A DNA stretch of 64,000 nucleotides from Polaromonas sp. YR568 (GCA_945878995.1 CAMCUN010000002.1:1-64000); one strand, 5' to 3'. Positions 38,873 through 48,936 are shown, counted from the stretch's first letter. The notes: a model not told the origin generated them from the sequence alone. Translations and numbers: made by a program.

Positions 38873-40660
38873 TCAACCGCGGCCACGCCCACCGCGCCCC
38901 CCTCCGCCACCCCCACCACCCCCACCACCCCCAGGAGGGCGTTTGCCGCCTCGGCCTTGGCCAGGGGCCTGGCGCTGGCGGGTGAAGGTGTCGGCGCCTA
39001 TGTAGCCAAAAGAGGTTTTCATGGGGTCGGGCTGGCCACCGCCACCACCGCCTCCGCCTCCTGTGCCTCCTGCACCGCCGCCTCTTGCGCCTTCATTGCG
39101 CGGCCCGCGGGCGGGGCGGTCAGACCGGCCTGGCCCAGCCCCTGGCGACGCAGGCCCCTGCGGCAAGGAGGGGCGCGGGCCCCGACCTTGACGGCGTTTA
39201 CCACGATTGGCGCCATTGCCCGTGTCTATGCGGCCCGCCACATGCTTGCCCGGTGGGGGCTGCAGCTCGTAAGGGCCGAGTTCCTCTTCGCCATCGGCCT
39301 GTGAGTCGGGCACACGACCGGCCTCAGCGTCTGCCGCGGCTTGGGCGGCCTGGGCATGGCGCTGCTGGCGCATTTCTTGGCCTTCGGCGTGCCGCAGCGC
39401 GCGGGTCAGGCCATCAATGTCGCGATCGTCGAGCTCCACGTAGGCACCCCGTTTGAGGCCGCGCGGCAGCATGAAGGCGCCATAACGAATGCGAATGAGC
39501 CGGCTGACCGCATGGCCCACAGCCTCGAACATGCGGCGCACCTCGCGGTTGCGACCCTCGGCAATGGTCACGCGGTACCAGCAGTTGGCGCCCTCACCAC
39601 CGCCTCCGGCCGCTTCTATGCTGCCAAACTGCGCGCGGCCATCGTCGAGCATGACGCCGTCGACCAGCTTTTGTTTTTCTTCGTTGCTCAAGGCACCAAG
39701 CACGCGCACGGCGTACTCGCGCTCCAGGCCAAAGCGCGGGTGCATCAACTGGTTGGCAAGCTCACCCGAGCTGGTGAACAGCAGCAGGCCTTCGGTGTTC
39801 AGGTCCAGGCGGCCGACCGACTGCCACTTGCCCTGAAAGAGCTTGGGCAGCTTGCGAAACACGGTGGGGCGGTTTTGCGGATCGTCGTGGGTGACCACCT
39901 CGCCCGCAGGCTTGTGGTAAGCAATCACGCGAGCTGGCGGCGGTGCAATGCGCACGCGCAAGGCCTTGCCGTTGACCTTGACGGCATCGCCAAACTGGAT
40001 GCGCTGGCCAATGTGGGCCGGCTCGTTGTTGACCGAAATGCGGCCCTCAAGAATGAGCTGCTCCATCTCCAGACGCGATCCCAGACCGGCCTGGGCCAGC
40101 ACCTTGTGCAGCTTGGGGCTTTCGGGCTGCGGCGCGAGCACGCGCTTGGGCAGGGGCACGCTTTGGTCTTCCTCGTCGGCGTCAAGCTGGCCGGTCACCA
40201 CGTCTTCAAAGCGGTAAGCCTGGCGCGGCCCTGCCCCTGGCCGGGCTGTTGCCCCTTGCCTGCCGTGCAGTGGGCCGCCCTGCGGGCCTGGTGTCCCCCG
40301 CCTGGTGCTGTCTTTTCCGCCCTCTTTGCCGCCCGCTTGGCGGGGCGCACGCTCTCCAGGGGCAGGCGTTTGGCCGCCTTCTTCTTCTTCATTCGTGCGG
40401 GCCTCATGGACTGGGCCAGCATCTCGGCCTGCTTCTGGGCCTGCTTCTGGGTCGTCGCGCCGCTGACGGCGCCGTGGCGGTCGGGCTGAGGGCGAGCCCT
40501 CGGCGCCTGACTGCGGGCCGCTGGGTGGTTCGCCAGCCTGTGCATTCGCCTGCTTTGCCGGCTCGGCTGCGGCAGCCTCCGGCGCAGGGGGCATGGGCAT
40601 GGCCCCTGCAGGCAAGGCGACAAGGGGCTCTGCAGCCGAAGAAGGGTCAGTGGAGTGCAT
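38873..40660 (-). CDS. rluB: 23S rRNA pseudouridine synthase RluB-type, with long disordered tails
   Basis: A 595-residue protein, about twice the length of many family members. Residues about 182-238 form an S4 RNA-binding domain and about 245-400 an RsuA/RluB catalytic domain, with the Asp in [11 protein letters not shown] near 286. The first 180 residues are rich in Pro, Ala, Gly, Arg and Glu. The last 170 are Gln/Gly/Arg-rich and end in long glycine runs with RGGRGRG. Both tails look intrinsically disordered and could bind RNA. It follows scpB by five bases, a common order. Assignment to uridine 2605 is inferred from that order and the family. Confidence 0.9.
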   Translation of the reverse strand: MHSTDPSSAAEPLVALPAGAMPMPPAPEAAAAEPAKQANAQAGEPPSGPQSGAEGSPSARPPRRRQRRDDPEAGPEAGRDAGPVHEARTNEEEEGGQTPAPGERAPRQAGGKEGGKDSTRRGTPGPQGGPLHGRQGATARPGAGPRQAYRFEDVVTGQLDADEEDQSVPLPKRVLAPQPESPKLHKVLAQAGLGSRLEMEQLILEGRISVNNEPAHIGQRIQFGDAVKVNGKALRVRIAPPPARVIAYHKPAGEVVTHDDPQNRPTVFRKLPKLFQGKWQSVGRLDLNTEGLLLFTSSGELANQLMHPRFGLEREYAVRVLGALSNEEKQKLVDGVMLDDGRAQFGSIEAAGGGGEGANCWYRVTIAEGRNREVRRMFEAVGHAVSRLIRIRYGAFMLPRGLKRGAYVELDDRDIDGLTRALRHAEGQEMRQQRHAQAAQAAADAEAGRVPDSQADGEEELGPYELQPPPGKHVAGRIDTGNGANRGKRRQGRGPRPSLPQGPASPGAGPGRSDRPARGPRNEGARGGGAGGTGGGGGGGGGQPDPMKTSFGYIGADTFTRQRQAPGQGRGGKRPPGGGGGGGGGGGGRGGRGRG

Positions 40661-40665
40661 GGTGG

Positions 40666-41352
40666 TCAGGGCGCTGGGCGCGCATCCTCAGGATAGTGGG
40701 GCAATACCTGCAGGTCGAGCTCAGGTGCCATGGGGGCGGTGGGCACAGGCGCCAATTCAGTGGTCAGCGCAGCGGACTCAAGGGGCAAAACGGGCTCAGA
40801 CAGGCCAAACTCGATTTGCTCAATCAGTGAGCTCTCTGGTGAGGCGCCGTCCAGCGTGGGCAACTGGTCCAGCGACTGCAGGCCCAGGTCGTCCAAAAAC
40901 TGGCGGGTGGTGGCGAACAGTGAGGGGCGGCCCACTGTTTCACGGTGGCCTATGACCTCCACCCAGCCCCGGTCTTCAAGCTGCTTGAGCAACTGGCTGT
41001 TGATGGTGACGCCGCGAATGTCTTCCATGTCCCCCCGGGTGACCGGCTGGCGGTAAGCAATGATGGCCAGGGTTTCCAGCGTGGCGCGGGTGTAGCGCGG
41101 CGGCTTTTCCGGCTGCAGCTTGTCCAAAAAAGGGCGCATCTCTGGGCGACTTTGAAAACGCCAGCCCGAGGCCACCCGCACCAGTTCCACGCCGCGACCG
41201 GCCCAGTCGTCTTGCAACTCGGCGAGCCAACGCTTGAGGGTGTCGGCCGCGATCGCACCGTCGAAAAGCAGCTCAAGTTCCCGCACAGGCAGGGCCTGCG
41301 GCGCGCAAATGAGGGCTGTCTCGAGGACGCGCTTGGCATCCGTCGTGTTCAT
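40666..41352 (-). CDS. scpB: Segregation and condensation protein B
   Basis: Winged-helix subunit of the SMC-ScpAB condensin complex. The 228-residue protein has two winged-helix domains, with [28 protein letters not shown] as the family hallmark near residues 88-115 and [20 protein letters not shown] following. The C-terminal 60 residues are acidic and Pro-rich, longer than usual. scpA is not adjacent within the window. rluB lies directly downstream. Confidence 0.94.
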   Translation of the reverse strand: MNTTDAKRVLETALICAPQALPVRELELLFDGAIAADTLKRWLAELQDDWAGRGVELVRVASGWRFQSRPEMRPFLDKLQPEKPPRYTRATLETLAIIAYRQPVTRGDMEDIRGVTINSQLLKQLEDRGWVEVIGHRETVGRPSLFATTRQFLDDLGLQSLDQLPTLDGASPESSLIEQIEFGLSEPVLPLESAALTTELAPVPTAPMAPELDLQVLPHYPEDARPAP

Positions 41353-41499
41353 GGGATCAATCTCTTAGCTTCAAGGAAACGGGCCGGCATGCGCCGGATC
41401 CAGAAGGCCTTGCGAGAGGGGAGTCGGCAAGGCCGGGGCAGAAAGCGGGTCTGGATGTCAAAAGGATTGGCGAGCGCTCAGTTCAGCATGCTCATCAAA

Positions 41500-42570
41500 T
41501 CATGAATTTAATTCTAGCTCAGCGCCGCCGTTCAGCCCGAGGCTGCTCAGGGCCAGGCGCAGCTCTGGTGGCAGCGGCGCCCGCCAAGACAGCGCCTGCC
41601 CGGTGACCGGGTGCGTCAAGCTCAAGCGCCAGGCATGCAGGGCTTGGCGCTCCAGGCCAGCCAGCGGCTTGCCGCCATAGAGCTCGTCGGCAAGCAGTGG
41701 GTGGCCCAGGTGAAGCAGGTGCACGCGAATTTGATGGGTGCGGCCGGTGTGCAGCTTGCAATGCACCAAGCAGGCCTGGGGCTGGCTGTCCAGCACGCGA
41801 AAGTCGGTGAGCGCGGGCTTGCCCATTTGGTGCGCCAGGTCCACCACGGCCATGCGCACGCGCTGGCGGGGGTCACGCCCAATGGCCTGCTCCACCCGCA
41901 CGGTGGGCCCCAGCTGCCAAGGCTTGTGGGCCAGGGCAATGTACTCGCGGCGCACCTCGCGCGCGGCGATCAGGGCCACCAGTGCGTCCATCACGGCGCG
42001 GGTCTTGGCCACCACCATCAGGCCGGTGGTGTCTTTGTCCAGCCTGTGCACGATGCCCGCGCGCGGCAGCATGCGCGCGCCCTCATGGTGGGCCAGCAGG
42101 CCATTGAGCAAGGTGCCGCTCCAGTGGCCAGGGGCGGGGTGAACCACCAAACCAGCCGGCTTGTTGATGACCATCAGGTGCGCGTCTTCGTGGACCACCT
42201 CCAGCGCCATGGGCTCGGGCGAAAAGGCCTGGCTTTGCGGCGTGGGCCGCAGTTCAATGCGCAGCACATCACCGACTTTGACCTTGGTGGAGGTTTTGCG
42301 CTGCTCCCGCCCGCCCAACTGAACGGCACCCGCCTCAATGAGTTGCTGCAGGTAGCTGCGCGAGAACTCGGGCACCAAGAGGGCCAGCGCCCGGTCCAGG
42401 CGTTCGCCGTGCTGGGCCACGGCCACAGGGGACTGGCGCCACTCCGCCTCGGCCAAGGCGGGCTCGGCCGCGTCCTCATCGCCCAGGTCTGGCAGCTCGG
42501 GGGCAGCCAGGGGCTCGGGCTCACCTGTAAAATCACGCTTTATCCCCACAGGGGTCATCTCAAGGTCCAT
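41500..42570 (-). CDS. rluD: 23S rRNA pseudouridine(1911/1915/1917) synthase RluD
   Basis: Modifies helix 69 of 23S rRNA. The protein has an S4 domain (ERLDRALALLVPEFSRSYLQQLIEAGAV) and the RluA-type catalytic motif HRLDKDTTGLM near 175-185 with the active Asp. LHTGRTHQIRVHLLHLGHPL follows toward the end. Starts at 42570 (MDLEMT) or 42558 (MTPVGIK) are both possible. The N-terminal 50 residues are acidic and variable. It diverges from bamD, and their start codons are within a few bases of each other. Confidence 0.94.
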   Translation of the reverse strand: MDLEMTPVGIKRDFTGEPEPLAAPELPDLGDEDAAEPALAEAEWRQSPVAVAQHGERLDRALALLVPEFSRSYLQQLIEAGAVQLGGREQRKTSTKVKVGDVLRIELRPTPQSQAFSPEPMALEVVHEDAHLMVINKPAGLVVHPAPGHWSGTLLNGLLAHHEGARMLPRAGIVHRLDKDTTGLMVVAKTRAVMDALVALIAAREVRREYIALAHKPWQLGPTVRVEQAIGRDPRQRVRMAVVDLAHQMGKPALTDFRVLDSQPQACLVHCKLHTGRTHQIRVHLLHLGHPLLADELYGGKPLAGLERQALHAWRLSLTHPVTGQALSWRAPLPPELRLALSSLGLNGGAELELNS

Positions 42571-42573
42571 CGC

Positions 42574-43395
42574 ATGGTTGTTCAAGGATTATCGGCCGCC
42601 GGCCGCGCCCGCCTTCTGGTGGCTCTGACCGCCGTGGCCCTGCTGGTGGGCTGCGCGGCAGACAACAAGGCCGACCCCACGGCCGGCTGGAGCCCCAACA
42701 AAATCTACGCCGAGGCCCGCGACGAAGCGGCCAACGGGGCTTACGACAAGGCCGTGACGCTGTTTGAAAAGCTCGAAGGCCGGGCCGCAGGCACACCGCT
42801 GGCCCAGCAAGCGCAGCTTGAAAAAGCCCATGCACACTACCGCGCCAACGAGCCGGCCCAGGCCGTGGCCACGCTGGACCGGTTTTTGCGCCTGCACCCA
42901 GCCAGCCCAGCGCTGGACTATGCGCTTTACCTCAAAGGCCTGGTCAACTTCAATGACAACTTAGGCCTGTTGGGCCGCCTGGCCAAGCGCGATTTGTCCG
43001 AGAGCGACCAAAAAGCGGCCAAAGACTCGTACGCCGCCTTCAGCGAGTTGGTCAAGCGCTTCCCTGAGTCCAAGTACGCGCCGGATGCGCGCTTGCGCAT
43101 GGGCTTTATTGTCAATTCGCTGGCGCAGTCCGAGGTGAATGTGGCGCGCTACTATTTTTCACGAGGGGCTTACGTGGCCGCTGTGAACCGGGCGCAGTCG
43201 GCCATTGATGAGTTTCGCGATGTGCCGGCCATTGAAGAGGCCATGTTTTTGCTGTATCGCTCTTACGACGCGCTGGGCATGACCACCCTGCGCGACGACA
43301 CCCTGCGGGTGCTCGAGCGCAGCTTCCCCACCAGCAGCTACCTGGGCCGCAGCGAACTCACGGGCCCAAAGCGTCCGTGGTATCGCCTTTGGTGA
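42574..43395 (+). CDS. bamD: Outer membrane assembly lipoprotein BamD
   Basis: Essential lipoprotein of the BAM complex. The 273-residue protein has a lipobox LLVGCAAD (Cys 27), then TPR repeats, beginning with WSPNKIYAEARDEAANGAYDKAVTLFEKLE and including FSELVKRFPESKYAPDARLRMGF. It is divergent from rluD, as in many Burkholderiales. Its last 38 bases overlap the 3' end of dinG on the other strand. Confidence 0.96.
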   Translation: MVVQGLSAAGRARLLVALTAVALLVGCAADNKADPTAGWSPNKIYAEARDEAANGAYDKAVTLFEKLEGRAAGTPLAQQAQLEKAHAHYRANEPAQAVATLDRFLRLHPASPALDYALYLKGLVNFNDNLGLLGRLAKRDLSESDQKAAKDSYAAFSELVKRFPESKYAPDARLRMGFIVNSLAQSEVNVARYYFSRGAYVAAVNRAQSAIDEFRDVPAIEEAMFLLYRSYDALGMTTLRDDTLRVLERSFPTSSYLGRSELTGPKRPWYRLW

Positions 43396-45361
43396 GCTGA
43401 TCCAGGCGCGCGCGCAATTCGTCCTCAGTTTGCAGGCGCTGCATGGGCGGCAAGGCCTTGAGCAGGCGCCTGCCATAGCCCATTTGCACCAGCCGGGTGT
43501 CGCAGATGATGAGCACGCCCTGGTCGGTCTCGCGGCGGATCAAGCGCCCAGCCCCTTGCTTGAGCGAGACCGCGGCCTCGGGCACAAAGTAGTCGTTAAA
43601 AGCACTGCGGCCCTGGCTTTCGAGGTGGCGTGAGCGGGCCTCGGCCAGCGGGTCGCCCGGTGGCGGAAAGGGCAGCTTATCGATGATGACCATTTGCAGC
43701 GCGTCGCCCGCCACGTCTATGCCCTCCCAAAACGAGGCCGAGGCCACCAGCACGCAGCCGGGCTCGCCCAGCGAGCTGGCTCGGCGAAAGCGCTCAATCA
43801 GCACCCGCTTGGGGCCCTGGCCCTGCACCAGCACCTCCAAGGCGCCGCTGCCTGAAAAGCGCGCCTGCAGCGCATCGGCAATCACCCGCAAGGCCTTGAG
43901 CGTGGTGGTCAGCACCAGCGTGCGCCCGCCCAGACGCTGCGCCCAGTCGCCTGCCGCCTGGGCCACGCGCTGCGAGTGGGTGAGGTCTGAGGGCTTGGGA
44001 AAATCGCGCGGCACATACAAAGCGGCTTGGCTGGCGTAGTCAAAGGGGCTGCCTATGCGCAGCACCTCGGCATCTTGCAGACCGCAAGGCTGGGTGAACC
44101 AGGACAGGCGCTCGTCATCGCCCAGCGTGGCCGAGGTGAAGATCCAGGTTTTACTTGCCTGCGCCGGCCCTAGAAGACGCTCGGACACCGCCTGCGCAAT
44201 GTCCAGCGGCGACTCCACCAGCTTGGCCTGCAAGCCGACCTCCAGCCAGCGCACAGCCTCGGGCGGGCCCAGGCCTGAAAAGTGAGCCAAGGTGTCTGCA
44301 AATTGCCGCGCCCGCTCGTGCAGGCGAACAAAGTCAGGCGCCAGCTCGGTCACGGTGTCCAGGGCTTGGGCCGTGGCCTCTGCGGCTTGGCTGGCTTGGT
44401 CCAGCGCCTCGGTCCATTCGGCGCTGTCCAGGCCCTCTGGCACGAGCTCTGTCCAGCGCAGGCGCGCGCCCGCAGGGGCTCGGCCTATGGTCAGCCGCAG
44501 CTCGCGCGCTGCGCGCTCTAAGCGGGCGGCCACGGCCTGCCAGTCCACCAGGCCCCGGGCCAGCTGCAGGCCGGTGGCCAGCACATCGCGCGACAAGTCC
44601 AGCAGCTGCGTGGTGCTGAGGTTGCGGCCCAGAAACTGGATGCCGGTTTCGTTGAGCTGATGAGCTTCGTCAAAAATGACCACGCGCACCGTGGGCAAGA
44701 GCTCGGCCATGCCCGATTCGCGCACCGCCAAGTCGGCAAAAAACAAATGGTGGTTGATGACCACCACGTCAGCTGCCAAGGCCTCGCGCCGCGCATGGCT
44801 GACATGGCATGCCTTGAAGCTGGGGCAGACCGAACCCAGGCAGTTCTCTCGGGTGGAGGTCACCAAGGGGATGATGGGCGAGCGCTCGTCCAGCCCCGGC
44901 AGCTCGGCCAAGTCGCCGGTGCTTGTGGCCTGGGCCCACTGCTCCACCCGTGACAAGGCCATGGCCATGCCGCGCTCGCCGCTGGCCTCTGAGCTTCTGG
45001 CTTGCTGCATGCGGTGTATGCACAGGTAGCTGCCTCTGCCTTTGAGCAGTGCGGTGGACACCGGCAAGCCCAGCGCCTGGACCAGGCGCGGCAGGTCGCG
45101 GCCATAGAGCTGGTCTTGCAAGGCCTTGGTGGCGGTGGAGACCAACACGCGCTCGCCGCTCAGCAAGGCCGGCACCAAATAAGAAAAAGTCTTGCCCACG
45201 CCGGTGCTGGCCTCGACCACCAGCGTGCCGGTGTCCTGGATGGTCCGGGCCACGGCCAAAGCCATGTCGCGCTGACCGTCGCGGGGCTTGAACTGCTCGG
45301 CCGCGCGCGAGAGCACGCCTTGGGCGCCAAACGCCACTTGCACCTGTTGCACCAAGTTCAT
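43358..45361 (-). CDS. dinG: ATP-dependent DNA helicase, DinG/YoaA family
   Basis: XPD-like superfamily 2 helicase. The 667-residue protein has Walker A EASTGVGKTFSYL near residue 50, DEAH in VVIFDEAHQLNETG, and late motifs ASASFWEGIDVAGD and KQGAGRLIRRETD (motifs V-VI). Four cysteines in YLCIHR and CLGSVCPSFKAC form the probable iron-sulfur cluster. I chose the ATG giving MNLVQQVQ. DinG removes R-loops and unwinds damaged DNA; YoaA is a close paralogue, so the exact label is tentative. It converges on and overlaps bamD. Confidence 0.9.
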   Translation of the reverse strand: MNLVQQVQVAFGAQGVLSRAAEQFKPRDGQRDMALAVARTIQDTGTLVVEASTGVGKTFSYLVPALLSGERVLVSTATKALQDQLYGRDLPRLVQALGLPVSTALLKGRGSYLCIHRMQQARSSEASGERGMAMALSRVEQWAQATSTGDLAELPGLDERSPIIPLVTSTRENCLGSVCPSFKACHVSHARREALAADVVVINHHLFFADLAVRESGMAELLPTVRVVIFDEAHQLNETGIQFLGRNLSTTQLLDLSRDVLATGLQLARGLVDWQAVAARLERAARELRLTIGRAPAGARLRWTELVPEGLDSAEWTEALDQASQAAEATAQALDTVTELAPDFVRLHERARQFADTLAHFSGLGPPEAVRWLEVGLQAKLVESPLDIAQAVSERLLGPAQASKTWIFTSATLGDDERLSWFTQPCGLQDAEVLRIGSPFDYASQAALYVPRDFPKPSDLTHSQRVAQAAGDWAQRLGGRTLVLTTTLKALRVIADALQARFSGSGALEVLVQGQGPKRVLIERFRRASSLGEPGCVLVASASFWEGIDVAGDALQMVIIDKLPFPPPGDPLAEARSRHLESQGRSAFNDYFVPEAAVSLKQGAGRLIRRETDQGVLIICDTRLVQMGYGRRLLKALPPMQRLQTEDELRARLDQLTKGDTTDALGP

Positions 45362-45374
45362 GCGGTTCTGGGCC

Positions 45375-45995
45375 TTAAGGGCCGGGTGTGGCCGCGGGCG
45401 CCGCCACAGGGGGGAGCGCCGCGCGCGAGTGCTCTGCCGCCTCTCTGGCCTGCAGCTGGCGCTGGACTTGCAGCTCGCGCGCCTGCTGGCGGGCCGCACG
45501 CAAAGCGGCCTCGGCCTCGCGCCGCTGGCGCTCCTCAGACAGCTCTTGCTGGGCTTGGCGCTGCCTGGCTTGCGCCTGCGCCTCGGACTCGGCCGGTGCC
45601 ATGCGCTCGTTTTGCCCTTGCCGCTCAGTGCCTCGGGCCAGGGCGAGGTCCAGGCGGCGCTGGCGCTCGGTCAACTCCAGCGCCAGCTCCTGCCTGCGCA
45701 GCACGGCCAAGCTCTCGCGCTCCAGCGTTAACACCTCTTTGGTGCAGTGGTTGGCAAAAAATTGCTGCCGGCAAAACAGCTTTTGGGCCTTGAAGTCGGC
45801 CTGAACGCGCTCACGCTCGCTTTGCACGCGGGCGCGCTCCAGCTTGGCTGATGCCTCAAAGACCTGGTCTGAGACCTCGCCTGCGGGCTCTTGAGCCGCC
45901 AGCGGCAAGGCCGCGCCCAACAGGCCTGCCAAGGCCGCCAGGCAAGCCAGGCGGGCGGCAGCACACCATGGCCGAGGGCAAAGCTGCACTTTCAT
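45375..45995 (-). CDS. Unrecognised secreted coiled-coil protein
   Basis: A 206-residue protein with a signal peptide (about 1-35, ending PLAAQEP) and a long charged coiled coil (about 45-185) rich in Gln, Arg, Glu and Ala. It closes with a Pro/Ala tail. Two cysteines lie close together (KLFCRQQFFANHCTKE) and may form a disulfide. No family is recognised. It overlaps zapE by four bases and precedes dinG by 13 bp, so it is likely co-transcribed with both. High GC and skewed composition mean the frame is supported mainly by the clear signal peptide and the tight gene spacing. Confidence 0.7.
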   Translation of the reverse strand: MKVQLCPRPWCAAARLACLAALAGLLGAALPLAAQEPAGEVSDQVFEASAKLERARVQSERERVQADFKAQKLFCRQQFFANHCTKEVLTLERESLAVLRRQELALELTERQRRLDLALARGTERQGQNERMAPAESEAQAQARQRQAQQELSEERQRREAEAALRAARQQARELQVQRQLQAREAAEHSRAALPPVAAPAATPGP

Positions 45996-47089
45996 GTCAG
46001 GCTGGTGTCCACCAGCCGGCGCTCAAGCGCCAAAAACTCGGCCGACTGCATTTCATGCAGGCGCGAGGCCGTGCGCGGGAACTCGTGCGCCAAAGGCCCT
46101 TGGGTGTAAAGCTGCTCGGGCTGGGTGGCCGCCGACATGATGAGCTTGACGCGCCTGTCATAGAGCACGTCCACCAACCATGTAAAGCGCCGGGCTTCAG
46201 AAGCCATGCTCACCGGCATGTGGGGCACATTGGACAGCAGCACGGTGTGAAACTGGTTGGCAATTTCCAGGTAATCGTTTTGCGAGCGCGGCCCGCCGCA
46301 CAGCTGGCGAAAGTCAAACCAGACCACGCCACCGGCCTTGCGCAAAGAGCGAATTTCTCGCGCTTCAATGTGCAGCACGGGGTCTTGGTCATGGGTTTCG
46401 GCCAGGCGTTCAAACGCTAGTCGCAGGGCCGCGTCGGCCTGGCCGTCCAGCGGGCAGTGGTAAAGCTTGAGCTGCTCCAACGTGCGGCGGCGGTAGTCGG
46501 TGCCGTTGTCCACGTTCACCACTTCGAGCTTGGCCTTGAGCAGCTCGATGGCCGGCAAAATGCGGTCGCGGTGCAGACCACCGGGGTACAGGCCGTCGGG
46601 CTCGAAATTGGAGGTGGTGACAAAACCCACGCCGTGGCTGAACAAGGCGTCCAGCAGGCGGTGCAAGATCATGGCGTCGGTGATGTCCGCCACGTGGAAC
46701 TCGTCAAAGCAAATCAGCCGAAAGCGCTTGGCCATGCGCTTGCCCAGTTCGTCCAGCGGGTTGACCGTGCCCTGGATGCTGCGCAGCTCGCGGTGCACCT
46801 CGCGCATGAACTCATGAAAATGCAGCCGCGTTTTGCGCTCAATGGGCACGGCGTTGAAAAAGCAGTCCATCAAAAAGCTTTTGCCGCGCCCTACCCCGCC
46901 AAACATGTACACGCCGCGCGGAATCTGCGGCCGACTCAGCAGTTTTTTAAACACATTGGCACGCTGTGCCTTATAGGCCGCCCAGTCTTGGGCGCAGCGC
47001 TCCAGCGCCTCGACCGCACGCAGCTGGGCCGGGTCGCTTTGAAACCCTCGGGTTTGAAGTTCTGCTTCGTAGGCGGCGCGGACAGACAT
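45992..47089 (-). CDS. zapE: Cell division ATPase ZapE (AFG1 family)
   Basis: AAA-like ATPase that acts on the Z-ring during late division. The 365-residue protein has Walker A GGVGRGKSFLMD at 64-75, Walker B LICFDEFHVADI, and the family sequence TTSNFEPDGLYPGGLHRDRILP. The start is the ATG giving MSVRAAYE. A strong hairpin terminator lies between it and lpd upstream, so it probably begins a separate operon with the coiled-coil protein and dinG. Confidence 0.95.
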   Translation of the reverse strand: MSVRAAYEAELQTRGFQSDPAQLRAVEALERCAQDWAAYKAQRANVFKKLLSRPQIPRGVYMFGGVGRGKSFLMDCFFNAVPIERKTRLHFHEFMREVHRELRSIQGTVNPLDELGKRMAKRFRLICFDEFHVADITDAMILHRLLDALFSHGVGFVTTSNFEPDGLYPGGLHRDRILPAIELLKAKLEVVNVDNGTDYRRRTLEQLKLYHCPLDGQADAALRLAFERLAETHDQDPVLHIEAREIRSLRKAGGVVWFDFRQLCGGPRSQNDYLEIANQFHTVLLSNVPHMPVSMASEARRFTWLVDVLYDRRVKLIMSAATQPEQLYTQGPLAHEFPRTASRLHEMQSAEFLALERRLVDTSLT

Positions 47090-47110
47090 GGGTGCGGAAA
47101 TTTTGAAAGT

Positions 47111-47143
47111 CAAACAAACAAGCCCAGGCAAAGCCTGGGCTTG
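47111..47143 (-). terminator. Hairpin terminator after lpd
   Basis: CAAGCCCAGGC, AAA loop and GCCTGGGCTTG make a perfect 11-bp stem at 47119-47143. On the minus strand a TTTGTTTG tract follows. It ends the odh operon 25 bases past the lpd stop. Confidence 0.85.
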
Positions 47144-47167
47144 AGACTGTAAGGCCAATGCGCGGGC

Positions 47168-48595
47168 TTAAAAGTTCAGCGTGCGCTTGTCCACGGCCAG
47201 GGCCGCTTCTTTGGTGGCTTCGCTCAAAGACGGATGCGCATGGCAAATGCGTGCAATGTCTTCGGCAGAGGCGCGGAACTCCATGGCCACCACGGCCTCA
47301 GAGATCAACTCCGACACCTGCGGCCCGACCATGTGAACGCCCAAAATTTCGTCGGTGGTGGCGTCGGCCAAGAACTTGACCATGCCGGTGGTGTCGCCCA
47401 AAGCGCGTGCACGGCCATTGGCGAGGAAGGGGAAAGTGCCCGCCTTGTAAGCCACGCCGTCGGCCTTGAGTTGCTCCTCGGTGCGGCCCACCCAAGCGAT
47501 TTCGGGGCTCGTGTAAATGACCCAAGGGATGGTGTTGAAGTTCACATGGCCGTGCTGACCGGCGATGCGTTCGGCCACGGCCACGCCCTCTTCTTCTGCC
47601 TTGTGCGCGAGCATGGGGCCGCGCACCACGTCGCCCACCGCCCACACGCCGGTCAGGTTGGTTTTGCAGTCGGCGTCCACCACCACAGCGCCGCGCTCGT
47701 CGAGATGCAGGCCCACGGCCTCGGCGTTCAAGCCAATGGTATTGGCCACGCGGCCTATGGAGATGATGAGCTTGTCGGCGCTCAGCACCAGAGCTTCGCC
47801 CTTGGCGTTGGTGTAGTTCACGGTCACACCTTGTTTGCCGTTGACGATCTCGCCGACCTTCACGCCGAGCTCGATCTTCAAGCCTTGCTTTTCAAACGCT
47901 TTTTTGGCTTCTTTGGCGATTTGCTGGTCCACCGCGCCCAAGAAGGTGGGCAGGCCTTCCAAAATGGTCACCTCAACGCCCAAACGGCGCCAGACCGAAC
48001 CCATTTCCAAGCCGATCACTCCTGAGCCGATCAAGACCATTTTCTTGGGCACAGCGCCCAAGCGCAAAGCGCCGTCGTTGGACAAGACATTGACTTCGTC
48101 AAACGGTGTGCCGGGCAAAGCACGCGCATTGGAGCCGGTGGCGATGATGATTTGCTTGCCGGTGATGGACTCCTCGGTCTTGCCGGCCACCTTGATTTCG
48201 TAGCCACCTTCAGACTGGCCTGCAAAACTGCCACGGCCGTGGAAAAACGTGACCTTGTTCTTTTTGAACAGGTACAAGATACCGTCGTTGTTTTGCTTGA
48301 CCACGGTGTCCTTGCGGGCCAACATTTTGGCCACGTCCATCTTCACGTCAGTCACGCTGATGCCGTGGTCGGCAAAGTGGTGCTTGGCATGGTCAAAGTG
48401 CTCGCTGGACTGCAGCAAGGCCTTGGACGGTATGCAGCCCACATTCACGCAAGTGCCGCCGGGCGCGGGGCCACCTGAGGCGTTTTTCCACTCGTCAATG
48501 CAGGCCACGTTCATGCCCAGCTGGGCCGCGCGAATGGCGGCAATGTAGCCACCGGGGCCGCCGCCTATGACTATGACGTCGAATTGTTTGCTCAT
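47168..48595 (-). CDS. lpdA: Dihydrolipoyl dehydrogenase (E3)
   Basis: Flavoprotein that reoxidises dihydrolipoyl groups of 2-oxoacid dehydrogenases. The 475-residue protein has the FAD motif [10 protein letters not shown] at 11-20 and the redox disulfide [15 protein letters not shown] (Cys 49 and 54). The NAD site [12 protein letters not shown] and the C-terminal HAHPSLSEA with the catalytic His are also present. It closes the odhA-odhB operon, after the intervening DUF4160/DUF2442 pair, and so probably serves the 2-oxoglutarate complex. Confidence 0.97.
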   Translation of the reverse strand: MSKQFDVIVIGGGPGGYIAAIRAAQLGMNVACIDEWKNASGGPAPGGTCVNVGCIPSKALLQSSEHFDHAKHHFADHGISVTDVKMDVAKMLARKDTVVKQNNDGILYLFKKNKVTFFHGRGSFAGQSEGGYEIKVAGKTEESITGKQIIIATGSNARALPGTPFDEVNVLSNDGALRLGAVPKKMVLIGSGVIGLEMGSVWRRLGVEVTILEGLPTFLGAVDQQIAKEAKKAFEKQGLKIELGVKVGEIVNGKQGVTVNYTNAKGEALVLSADKLIISIGRVANTIGLNAEAVGLHLDERGAVVVDADCKTNLTGVWAVGDVVRGPMLAHKAEEEGVAVAERIAGQHGHVNFNTIPWVIYTSPEIAWVGRTEEQLKADGVAYKAGTFPFLANGRARALGDTTGMVKFLADATTDEILGVHMVGPQVSELISEAVVAMEFRASAEDIARICHAHPSLSEATKEAALAVDKRTLNF

Positions 48596-48672
48596 GTCTT
48601 GCTTTCTAAATTACAGCGGCTGGGAGCCACCGTCAAATCAGTTTCAAAGTTCAGTTCACACAAAAAGCCGGC

Positions 48673-48936
48673 TCAAGTGCGGGAGACTTTTTGACTCTTT
48701 AGATAAAGGGTTTCAGGGGCCAAATCAAGTTGCTCGTCCCACACCACTGTGCCCCGCTGCACATGGGCTTTGGCAAACAAACCCCCTGCGGACAGCCGCT
48801 TAAAAGCCGGCAAACTCAGGTAAGGCTTGACATCAAATTGCTTGATAGAGCCGTCCTTGAATTCAAGCAAAAGCTCGAAGTTGTCCAAGACCTGCACCTG
48901 AGTGACTCGGGGCAAAAGAGGGCTGATGCTGCTCAT
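48673..48936 (-). CDS. DUF2442-family protein
   Basis: An 87-residue protein with the pattern VTQVQVLDNFELLLEFKDGSIKQFDVKPYL and a GTVVWDEQLDLAPETLYL ending, which fits the DUF2442 fold. Members usually sit directly beside a DUF4160 gene, as here, and such pairs have been suggested as toxin-antitoxin-like modules without, to my knowledge, proof for this family. It overlaps the DUF4160 gene by four bases. The pair lies between odhB and lpd, where no gene is expected. Confidence 0.85.
   Translation of the reverse strand: MSSISPLLPRVTQVQVLDNFELLLEFKDGSIKQFDVKPYLSLPAFKRLSAGGLFAKAHVQRGTVVWDEQLDLAPETLYLKSQKVSRT

Noticed and set aside
38890-39062. Sequencing error or microsatellite disrupting the rluB-like 3' end
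   Set aside because: The polyglycine-coding runs keep frame to a normal stop, and Gly/Arg-rich tails are known in this family.
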